A DNA stretch of 5,615 nt, taken from an uncultured Planctomycetales bacterium (lineage in GTDB: Bacteria > Planctomycetota > Planctomycetia > Isosphaerales > Isosphaeraceae). The notes under the pieces were generated by a model that had not been told where the DNA came from, did no database searches, and saw nothing but the letters and a program-made list of their open reading frames with translations. Location: the NCBI GenBank assembly GCA_937997355.1, contig CALKTZ010000936.1:1-5615 (forward strand), given 5' to 3'. Position numbers and translations under genes: made by a program. Numbering within the stretch: the stretch's first letter is position 1; every line of letters starts with the position of its first letter. Positions 1-5,615 of this stretch are shown here, one piece after another.

Positions 1-317
1 CTCTCGATTTGCCTTCTGCCCTTCGTTTTGACGTTAAATCGCACGTGATGGTTCCCCGGCACGCATTTGGAATCGAAACTTTGAGTTGTGCTTCGCGGGA
101 TCGAGCCGTAAGATTTCACTGAACAAAACTTCAAAGCGTGATGAGTCCGGTGTTGGGAACGGAACTCGACTCAGGACGATCGACGAATTTCCCCTCGGAA
201 GTTCGTGATTCCAGGAAGGTTAGCACCGGCGTCCAAGAACCATGCCGTGTTGATCGTCCGGCGTTCAGGCTGGCCTCGCCGCTTTACGAATTCCAGTCAG
301 GTTGGTGGAACTGAAGA
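1..317. other. Upstream non-coding stretch, no gene recognised
   Basis: No convincing coding region is visible in this stretch. Two of the three forward frames close within the first 50 bases. The third stays open from the window edge only to a TGA at 120-122, about 39 codons, and encodes nothing I recognise, so it could be the tail of an upstream gene or chance. The stretch probably contains the promoter and leader of the hydrolase gene that starts at 318. The best sigma70-like pair I can find is TTGTGC (86-91) and TAAGAT (109-114) with 17-bp spacing, but its match is poor. No repeat or RNA gene stands out. Confidence 0.5.
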
Positions 318-1094
318 ATGGTCGCACGACGGTACGTTTTTCCCGGCGTGATCGAGATGAATTACCAGTCGCGACGGCGAATGGGGGTCAATGTCTACCT
401 GATCGACGGTGGCTCCGAGTACGCCCTGATCGACGTTGGGTTCCTGGATGAGTTGAAAGATGTCCTGGAACTGATCCGCCAGCTGGGATTCAGTCTCTCC
501 GCTTGCAAGATGATCATCGCGACCCATGCGGACGTCGATCATACCCAGGGACTGGCACGAGCCCGAGATATCCTGAAGTGTGAAGTGGTGGCCCATCCGA
601 AAAGCGTCGAGCCGATCGAGAAAGGGGATGAGGTTCTCACCTATGCCCGAATCGAAGCCCAGGGCATTCATATTCCGATGCCGCGGTGCAAGGTCGATCG
701 AACGATCGACGAGGGGGATCGGCTGGTGATCGGCGACCGAGCCCTGGAGGTTTGGAGCACCCCGGGACACACCGCCGGCCAGCTCGCTTTCCGGATGGAT
801 AATCTCCTCTTCTCCGGCGACAATATTTTTCGAGATGGTTGCGTCGGGGTGATCGATGCCCACCACGGATCGAACCTTCCCGACTACATCCGCAGCCTGA
901 AACGAATCCGCGAGAGCGAGATCGAATACCTGCTCCCCTCCCACGGTCCGATCTTCCGCAAAGACAACGCGCTCATCGACGCCACGATTGCCCGCCTCGA
1001 ATCCTACACCCACATGGCCGACTTCGGTACCTGCGCCATCGACTGGCCCCTCGAACTGGCCCGTGGCGACCTCGGATTCGACCAGGTTAAATGA
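318..1094 (+). CDS. MBL-fold metallo-hydrolase (glyoxalase II-like), substrate unknown
   Basis: This is a complete 258-residue protein of the metallo-beta-lactamase superfamily, a metal-dependent hydrolase fold. The metal-binding elements appear in canonical order: THADVDH at residues 69-75 (H70, D72, D74, H75), STPGHTAGQ around H151, FSGDNIF with the bridging D168, and LPSHGP with H209. The second position of the usual HxHxDH motif is Asp (D72) instead of His, a variant found in some subfamilies, so metal content and chemistry may differ from glyoxalase II. There is no signal peptide or membrane segment, so the protein is probably cytoplasmic. The start at 318 keeps the N-terminal strand (RYVFPGVIEM); the only upstream purine-rich site is GGTGG at 304-308, which is weak. 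An ATG at 357 would remove 13 residues and has no better ribosome binding site. The C-terminal ~45 residues are helical-looking and not part of the core fold. The downstream inverted repeat separates it from the next gene, so it is probably monocistronic. The family is certain; the substrate cannot be read from the sequence. Confidence 0.92.
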   Translation: MVARRYVFPGVIEMNYQSRRRMGVNVYLIDGGSEYALIDVGFLDELKDVLELIRQLGFSLSACKMIIATHADVDHTQGLARARDILKCEVVAHPKSVEPIEKGDEVLTYARIEAQGIHIPMPRCKVDRTIDEGDRLVIGDRALEVWSTPGHTAGQLAFRMDNLLFSGDNIFRDGCVGVIDAHHGSNLPDYIRSLKRIRESEIEYLLPSHGPIFRKDNALIDATIARLESYTHMADFGTCAIDWPLELARGDLGFDQVK

Positions 1095-1207
1095 TGGTCG
1101 GATGTTCCGATTGTCCGATGATGTTGCACATGGCCTTGATTTGAGCGTTTGCCGGGTTCAATCGAAATCCTCCCGCCCACCCGAATTCATCGCTGAGTTC
1201 AAAGAGA

Positions 1208-1250
1208 GTTGGTAATGGAGACCAGAACCGAAACGGTCTCCATTACCAAC
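1208..1250 (+). terminator. Perfect 16-bp inverted repeat, probable terminator hairpin
   Basis: Arms at 1208-1223 (GTTGGTAATGGAGACC) and 1235-1250 are perfect reverse complements separated by an 11-nt loop. The hairpin is followed by GTTTTC (1251-1256), a short T-run. It lies 113 nt after the hydrolase stop codon and 115 nt before the next start, which fits a terminator for the hydrolase transcript. The T-run is short and the stem is only about half GC, so an alternative role is possible: regulatory hairpin, protein-binding dyad or remnant of a small palindromic repeat. A nested ACCG-AAA-CGGT mini-hairpin (1227-1237) competes with the inner end of the long stem. Confidence 0.5.
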
Positions 1251-1296
1251 GTTTTCAAAAGCTTCAACTTCCGAACGTTACCCCGCCTGCCTTCTC

Positions 1297-1328
1297 GCTA
1301 GACTTGTTAAATTATTGTAGGATCTAGC
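1297..1328 (+). promoter_or_regulatory. AT-rich patch within GCTAGA/TCTAGC dyad, candidate promoter or operator
   Basis: A 6-bp inverted repeat, GCTAGA (1297-1302) and TCTAGC (1323-1328), brackets a 20-bp AT-rich segment in otherwise GC-richer DNA. It sits 37 bp before the start codon of the PSD/PSCyt gene. The patch contains weak -10-like hexamers TAAATT (1308-1313) and TAGGAT (1318-1323), each 4 of 6 to TATAAT, but no good -35 at proper spacing. This is the most likely place for the promoter of the two-gene unit. The assignment rests on composition, symmetry and position only. Confidence 0.3.
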
Positions 1329-1365
1329 AAGGTTTGGTTGCGTCATCCTCCCCGGAGACGAGCTT

Positions 1366-3327
1366 ATGAGGTTTCCCCCCCGCTCGGGAGCCTTGATTCT
1401 GACTCTCTTGATCCTTCCCATGCTCGACGGAGGGATGAAGGCTCGCGCCGACGAGAAGAAACCCGAGGCCGTTGCCGTCACAAAGGAATCGTCAAAATCG
1501 GAAAATCGGGAGCCCTTCGAGGCACATGTTCGGCCTCTCCTGACGAAGTATTGTGTCGGGTGTCACGGATCGAACAAACCCAAGGCCGGGTTGAACCTGG
1601 AGAAGCTCACCGATTCCGCGGTGGCTCTCAAGTCCCATAAAACCTGGAACAAGGTCCGCGAAAGCCTCGAAGGAAGCTTGATGCCTCCCGATGGGAAGCC
1701 GCATCCATCTCAGGACGAGATCGCCGCGCTCATCTCGTGGCTCGAAAGGACCGAGGAAAAGCTGGACTGCACGAAGGCCGTCGACCCGGGGAGGGTAACG
1801 GTTCGAAGGCTCAATCGTTCTGAGTATCGCAATACGATACGCGACCTGACCGGCGTCGATTTTCACGCCGATGAAGACTTTCCCTCCGACGATGTCGGCT
1901 ATGGATTCGACAATATCGGGGATGTCCTCACGCTCCCTCCGCTCCTCCTGGAAAAATACCTTGCGGCCGCCGGCACGATCGCCGAACAGGCGATTCGCCA
2001 GGAGATGAAGGAGGCAGCCCCTCCCAAGATCCTGGTCCGTAAGCCGAAAGGTCCCGAGGAGTTTCAGGAATGCGCCCGGGTGGTCCTGGAGCGATTTTCG
2101 AAACGAGCCTATCGCCGGCCGGTCTCAGGCGGCGAGGTGGCCCGTCTGCTCAAACTCTTCAACCTGGCCCTCGAAAATGGGGATGGATTTGAACGAGGGA
2201 TTCGACTCGCGGTTGAAGCGACCCTGGTCGCTCCCCACTTTCTCTTCCGGGTTGAGCTTTTCAATTCCGGCCGTCGTGTCTTAAAGAAGGGTGAAAACTC
2301 TCCGCAGGCCCTCCCGATCGGCAGTTACGAATTGGCATCTCGGCTCTCCTATTTTCTTTGGAGCAGCATGCCCGATGATGAGCTCTTCCAACTTGCCGAA
2401 GAAGAATCGCTCTGCTGCCCCGACGTCCTGGATCTTCAGATTCGGAGGATGCTCAAAAATCCGAAGTCGCGAAGTTTCGTCGAGAATTTCGCGGGGCAGT
2501 GGCTCCAACTTCGGAATCTCAAGATCGTTCATCCCGACCGGGATCGGTTCCCTTCGTTCGATGATCCACTCCGCAACGCGATGATTCGTGAAACGGAACT
2601 GTTCTTCGGCTCGATTCTGGATGAGGATCGCAGCCTGGTCGACTTCCTCGATGCCGACTACACATTCCTGAACGAACGGCTCGCTCGCCACTACGGCGTT
2701 TCCGGCGTTCGAGGGGATGAATTTCGACGGGTGATTGTTTCGCCCGATCAGCGAGGGGGGCTGCTCACTCAGGCAAGCATCCTGACCGTGACATCGAATC
2801 CGACGAGAACCTCCCCCGTCAAGCGGGGTAAGTGGATTCTCGAACAAATCCTGGGGACTCCCCCGCCCCCGCCCCCTCCTGATGTTCCCGAATTGGACAC
2901 GGACCAGAAGGCCGCGCTGAGCGGGACGGTCCGTCAACGGTTGGAGCAGCACCGGACGAATCCGAGCTGCGCCTCGTGCCACAGCCGAATGGATCCGCTC
3001 GGTTTCGGACTCGAAAACTACGATCCCATCGGCGCCTGGCGTGACAAGGACGGCGCGTTCGCGATCGACTCCTCGGGGACTCTCCCTTCGGGCCAAAGTT
3101 TTCAGGGGGCGAAGGGATTGAAAGCCGTCCTGAGAAGCAAAAAAACCGAATTCACGCGATGCCTGACGGAAAAGCTGCTGATCTACGCCATCGGACGGGG
3201 ATTGGAAGATTCCGATCATTGTTTCGTCGATCAGATCGTCAAGACCCTGGAGTCGGAGAATGACCGGTTTTCTCGATTGATTCTGGAAATTGTTCTGAGC
3301 GATCCCTTCCAGAAACGTCGAGGATGA
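1366..3327 (+). CDS. PSD/PSCyt-family exported dihaem c-type cytochrome protein (DUF1592/DUF1588 type)
   Basis: This 653-residue protein has the planctomycete PSD/PSCyt architecture. A Sec signal peptide (basic start, hydrophobic residues ~9-20, likely cleavage after ARA at 26-28) comes first. Next is an N-terminal cytochrome c domain (~50-130) with CVGCH at 63-67 and a probable axial Met in LMPPDG (M106). It is followed by PSD3/DUF1587 (~143-206, RRLNRSEYRNTIRDL), PSD5/DUF1595 (~232-295), PSD4/DUF1592 (~318-445, ending LNERLARHYG), PSCyt3/DUF1588 (~458-560) and PSD2/DUF1585 (~575-649). PSCyt3 holds a second haem site, CASCH at 535-539, in the typical CxxCHxxMDPLGFGLE context. Domain edges are by eye. 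The start is supported by GGAG at 1354-1357, 8 nt upstream of the ATG. Seven consecutive prolines (499-505) precede DVPEL. The linker between PSD3 and PSD5 is short, making the protein compact for this family. The DUF1552 gene follows after 55 bp, probably in one operon. A periplasmic or paryphoplasmic redox role is inferred from the haem sites; the real substrate is unknown. Confidence 0.97.
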   Translation: MRFPPRSGALILTLLILPMLDGGMKARADEKKPEAVAVTKESSKSENREPFEAHVRPLLTKYCVGCHGSNKPKAGLNLEKLTDSAVALKSHKTWNKVRESLEGSLMPPDGKPHPSQDEIAALISWLERTEEKLDCTKAVDPGRVTVRRLNRSEYRNTIRDLTGVDFHADEDFPSDDVGYGFDNIGDVLTLPPLLLEKYLAAAGTIAEQAIRQEMKEAAPPKILVRKPKGPEEFQECARVVLERFSKRAYRRPVSGGEVARLLKLFNLALENGDGFERGIRLAVEATLVAPHFLFRVELFNSGRRVLKKGENSPQALPIGSYELASRLSYFLWSSMPDDELFQLAEEESLCCPDVLDLQIRRMLKNPKSRSFVENFAGQWLQLRNLKIVHPDRDRFPSFDDPLRNAMIRETELFFGSILDEDRSLVDFLDADYTFLNERLARHYGVSGVRGDEFRRVIVSPDQRGGLLTQASILTVTSNPTRTSPVKRGKWILEQILGTPPPPPPPDVPELDTDQKAALSGTVRQRLEQHRTNPSCASCHSRMDPLGFGLENYDPIGAWRDKDGAFAIDSSGTLPSGQSFQGAKGLKAVLRSKKTEFTRCLTEKLLIYAIGRGLEDSDHCFVDQIVKTLESENDRFSRLILEIVLSDPFQKRRG

Positions 3328-3382
3328 TTCACGTCGAACCGATCGGCCGCTAACCCTTTTGATCGATTGAGGATCATAGACG

Positions 3383-4741
3383 ATGAATGTCCAGAAACTC
3401 TCGCGGCGGACCGCTCTTCGTGGCCTCGGGGCGTCGATCGCGCTTCCCTGGCTGGAATCCATGGCTCTCGCCGCGGATCTCGCGAAGCCGGTCGGGACGG
3501 CGGCCCGCGAAGCGGTCGGCCCCAAGCGGATCGCGTTCCTGTATGTTCCCAACGGGATTCACATGCAGGCCTGGACCCCCGAGGCCGTCGGTTCGAACTT
3601 TACACTCCCAACCACGTTGCAGCCGCTCAAGCCGTTTCAGGATGATCTACTTGTTCTCAGCGGTTTGGCGCAACACAATGCAGCCGCGCTCGGCGATGGC
3701 GGTGGCGATCACGCGCGATCGCTCGCCTGTTTCCTCACGGGGGTTCACCCCCTGAAAACCGATGGAGCCAATCTCCGCGCGGGGGTTTCCGTCGATCAGA
3801 TCGCCGCCGAGCGGATTGGCCGTCAGACTCGCCTCTCTTCCCTTGAGCTCGGGATCGAACGCGGCGCGCAGTCGGGGAATTGCGATTCCGGCTATAGCTG
3901 CGCCTATTCCTCGAATATCTCCTGGCGATCGTCCAGCATGCCGATGGCGAAGGAAGTAAACCCGAAGCAGGTATTCGACCGGCTGTTCTCGAATCGGACG
4001 CAGAAAGGCTCAGCGGCCGAACGGCTCAAGCGGGAATACTACCAGAAGAGCATCATCGACTTCGTCCAGGAAGACGCGCAGCAACTCCGGCGGAAGCTCG
4101 GCATGACCGATCGTCGGAAGATCGACGAATATCTGACGGCCGTGCGCGAGATCGAACAGAGGATCGACCGCGCGGATACTCAGGAATCAAGCACGGCTGT
4201 TAACCATTCCAGGCCAACCGGAATTCCCGAAGATTATCGCGAGCACATTCGGCTGATGTTCGACCTGATGGCCTTGGCCTTCCAGGGAGATGTGACCCGG
4301 ATCACGACCTTCATGTATGCCAATGAAGGGAGCAATCGCCCCTACTCCCACATCAACGTGTCGGAAGGGCACCATGAGTTATCCCACCACGGCAACGACC
4401 CCAAGAAGCATGAGAAGATCAAGAAGATCAATCTCTTCCACATCGAACAGTTCGCCTATCTCCTCGGTAAGCTCAAGGCGATTCGCGAAGGGGAAAAGTC
4501 GTTGCTGGACAACACCATCCTGGTGTACGGCAGCGGCATCGGAGACGGGAACCGGCATAACCACGATGATTTGCCGATCCTGGTGGCGGGTCGAGGCGGC
4601 GGCACGGTTCAGACGGGACGCCACCTCAAATACGAAAAGGGCCTGCCGCTCAATAACCTCTATCTATCGATCCTCGATCGAATCGGCGCGGGGGTGGATA
4701 CCCTGGGCGATAGCACGGGAAAGCTCCCCGATCTGAGCTGA
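3383..4741 (+). CDS. HXXSHH-domain (DUF1552) protein, Tat-exported
   Basis: This 452-residue protein belongs to the HXXSHH (DUF1552) family, named for the motif seen here as HHELSHH at residues 330-336. A twin-arginine signal opens the protein: SRRTALR at 7-13, a weakly hydrophobic stretch, and an ALA-AD cleavage site near residue 30. This predicts a folded, probably cofactor-bearing protein sent across the membrane. Other family-like segments are IAFLYVPNGIHMQAWTP (50-66), a GDHARSLACFLTG segment (108-120), a cysteine-containing GNCDSGYSCAYS (165-176), GSGIGDGNRHNHDDLPIL (383-400) and a C-terminal LGDSTGKLPDL. The many conserved His, Asp and Asn residues suggest a metal site, perhaps related to sulfatase/alkaline-phosphatase-like folds, but this is inference. 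The start is supported by GAGGA at 3369-3373, 9 nt upstream of the ATG. The 55-bp gap to the PSD/PSCyt gene without a visible terminator suggests co-transcription. The function of the family is not established. Confidence 0.97.
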   Translation: MNVQKLSRRTALRGLGASIALPWLESMALAADLAKPVGTAAREAVGPKRIAFLYVPNGIHMQAWTPEAVGSNFTLPTTLQPLKPFQDDLLVLSGLAQHNAAALGDGGGDHARSLACFLTGVHPLKTDGANLRAGVSVDQIAAERIGRQTRLSSLELGIERGAQSGNCDSGYSCAYSSNISWRSSSMPMAKEVNPKQVFDRLFSNRTQKGSAAERLKREYYQKSIIDFVQEDAQQLRRKLGMTDRRKIDEYLTAVREIEQRIDRADTQESSTAVNHSRPTGIPEDYREHIRLMFDLMALAFQGDVTRITTFMYANEGSNRPYSHINVSEGHHELSHHGNDPKKHEKIKKINLFHIEQFAYLLGKLKAIREGEKSLLDNTILVYGSGIGDGNRHNHDDLPILVAGRGGGTVQTGRHLKYEKGLPLNNLYLSILDRIGAGVDTLGDSTGKLPDLS

Positions 4742-4787
4742 TCGAATTCGACGGCGACCCGAGTTTCGGACCGCTTTGGATTTCCGC

Positions 4788-5615
4788 TCAAACCTCAAGT
4801 CCGACCGACCGCATCAGGGCCAACGCATTGCTGTGCTGGACGATCCCCGGCTTCATCTTGAAGTCGAAATGGATCTCGCCATGCTCGAAACGATCTTCGA
4901 AATGAACGTTGGAGGCTTTCTCTCCCAGCCGATTCGCGATTTCGGCCAATGCCAGGTCATGAGTCGTGACGAGCCCGATCGCGCCGTGCTCAAGCAACCC
5001 CCTGACGATCGAACCCGCGCCGATCTGGCGGTCGGCGGAGTTGGTCCCGTGGAAGATTTCATCGAGCAGGAACAGGAGCGGGATCGGGCCTCGCGAGATC
5101 TCGACGATTTGCCGGATACGCGTGATTTCGGCGAAGAAACGAGATTTTCCGGATTGCAAGGAGTCTTGAATCCGCAACGTCGCGCCGATCGCCAACGGGC
5201 TGAGTTTCAATTCCGTCGCGCGAACCGGCGCACCGGCCTGGGCAAGCACCACGTTGATTCCCACGGTTCGGAGCATCGTGCTCTTTCCCGACATATTGGA
5301 GCCGGTTACGACGAGGGCATGAGGGGCCCCTTCGACTCCCAAACAGACGCTATTTCGGACACAGGACGATGCAGGGAGCAAGGGATGCCCCAACTCGATC
5401 CCCGCGAAGTGAGTCGGCCTTGATTCGATGATCGGGAATGGATCGGCCGGGTTCTCGGCCGCATAGGCGGCGAGGGCGCAGAGGGCTTCGAATTCTCCAA
5501 TCGCCGCGAGCCAGTTGGCGATGTTCTTCCCGGTATGGGCTCGCCACGAATCGATGGCAAGGGCAATTTGCTCGCCCCAAAGCATGAGAAGAGCAAAGGG
5601 GAGGAAGATCTGATT
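4788..5615 (-). CDS. MutS-family DNA mismatch repair-like ATPase, C-terminal part (gene continues beyond window)
   Basis: The minus-strand frame runs from the window edge to a TGA at 4790-4788 and encodes the C-terminal 275 residues of a MutS-type ATPase. Walker A is TGSNMSGKST (5306-5277), Walker B is LFLLDEIFHGTNSADR with the DE pair at 5063-5058, and the H-loop is LVTTHDLAL near 4967-4941. The SRFFAEITRI segment is typical of the MutS ATPase domain between them. The Met at 5585 is not the true start: ten further codons (NQIFLPFALL) are open to the edge and no stop intervenes. The visible N-terminal part is hydrophobic and then amphipathic (SWRAHTGKNIANWLAAIGEFEAL). It resembles the short bacterial MutS-related proteins that carry only the lever/clamp remnant and ATPase domain, not classical MutS or MutS2. 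NMSGKST and IFHGTNS differ from classical NMGGKST and IGRGTST. The gene converges on the DUF1552 gene with a 46-bp gap. ATP binding is secure; a role in mismatch repair is unproven. Confidence 0.93.
   Translation of the reverse strand, partial: NQIFLPFALLMLWGEQIALAIDSWRAHTGKNIANWLAAIGEFEALCALAAYAAENPADPFPIIESRPTHFAGIELGHPLLPASSCVRNSVCLGVEGAPHALVVTGSNMSGKSTMLRTVGINVVLAQAGAPVRATELKLSPLAIGATLRIQDSLQSGKSRFFAEITRIRQIVEISRGPIPLLFLLDEIFHGTNSADRQIGAGSIVRGLLEHGAIGLVTTHDLALAEIANRLGEKASNVHFEDRFEHGEIHFDFKMKPGIVQHSNALALMRSVGLEV

Noticed and set aside
174..259. GGACGATC/GATCGTCC inverted pair in the upstream region
   Set aside because: The 8-bp arms are 70 bp apart, and GATC/CGATCG-like words are frequent throughout this window, so chance is likely.
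297..1013. 238-codon minus-strand open frame opposite the MBL hydrolase
   Set aside because: The plus strand has the complete set of MBL metal ligands. The antisense product has no recognisable motif.
1098..1110. TCGGA-TGT-TCCGA mini-hairpin just after the hydrolase stop as a terminator
   Set aside because: The stem is 5 bp with a 3-nt loop and has no T-run after it. The 16-bp repeat downstream is far stronger.
988..1215. 75-codon plus-strand open frame running out of the hydrolase gene into the intergenic region
   Set aside because: Its first third overlaps the hydrolase in another frame, and there is no ribosome binding site or recognisable motif.
2281..3552. 423-codon minus-strand open frame opposite the PSD/PSCyt gene and the start of the DUF1552 gene
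   Set aside because: It is antisense to two genes with clear conserved motifs, spans their junction and its translation shows no recognisable domain. It is best explained by codon bias leaving few antisense stops.
4742..4751. TCGAATTCGA 10-bp palindrome just after the DUF1552 stop
   Set aside because: It is short, has no spacer or partner copy, and lacks any link to a known site type.
4766..4804. TCGGAC/GTCCGA inverted repeat in the convergent gap as a bidirectional terminator
   Set aside because: The arms are only 6 bp with a 27-nt loop, no T-tract follows, and one arm lies inside the MutS-like coding region.
4776..5423. 215-codon plus-strand open frame opposite the MutS-like gene
   Set aside because: The minus strand encodes Walker A, Walker B and H-loop motifs over the same bases. 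The plus-strand translation is low-complexity and charged, typical of a shadow frame.

Overview
The window looks like chromosomal DNA of a planctomycete, possibly of the Isosphaeraceae/Gemmataceae type (inference). The main reason is an adjacent pair of genes from two families that are strongly expanded in Planctomycetes: a multi-domain PSD/PSCyt (DUF1587-1595-1592-1588-1585) c-type cytochrome protein and an HXXSHH (DUF1552) protein. The DNA is moderately GC-rich. Long antisense open frames lie opposite the real genes, as expected at this base composition.

Layout. Positions 1-317 hold no gene I can support. Positions 318-1094 (+) encode a complete metallo-beta-lactamase-fold hydrolase with an Asp variant in its metal motif. 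A 271-bp intergenic region follows. It contains a perfect 16-bp inverted repeat with an 11-nt loop (1208-1250), probably a terminator, and then an AT-rich patch bracketed by a GCTAGA/TCTAGC dyad (1297-1328) that probably marks the start of the next transcription unit. Positions 1366-3327 (+) encode the exported PSD/PSCyt protein with two CxxCH haem sites. After 55 bp, positions 3383-4741 (+) encode the Tat-exported DUF1552 protein; the two are probably an operon. After a 46-bp convergent gap, the minus strand carries the 3' part of a MutS-family ATPase gene (4788-5615), which is cut off by the window edge.

How they fit together. The PSD/PSCyt and DUF1552 proteins are both predicted to leave the cytoplasm, one by Sec and one by Tat. 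As neighbours they form a recurring planctomycete two-gene module whose biochemical role is, as far as I know, not established. This module is the most interesting content here. The MBL hydrolase and the MutS-like ATPase appear to be independent neighbours. I see no tRNA, rRNA, CRISPR array, insertion sequence or prophage.
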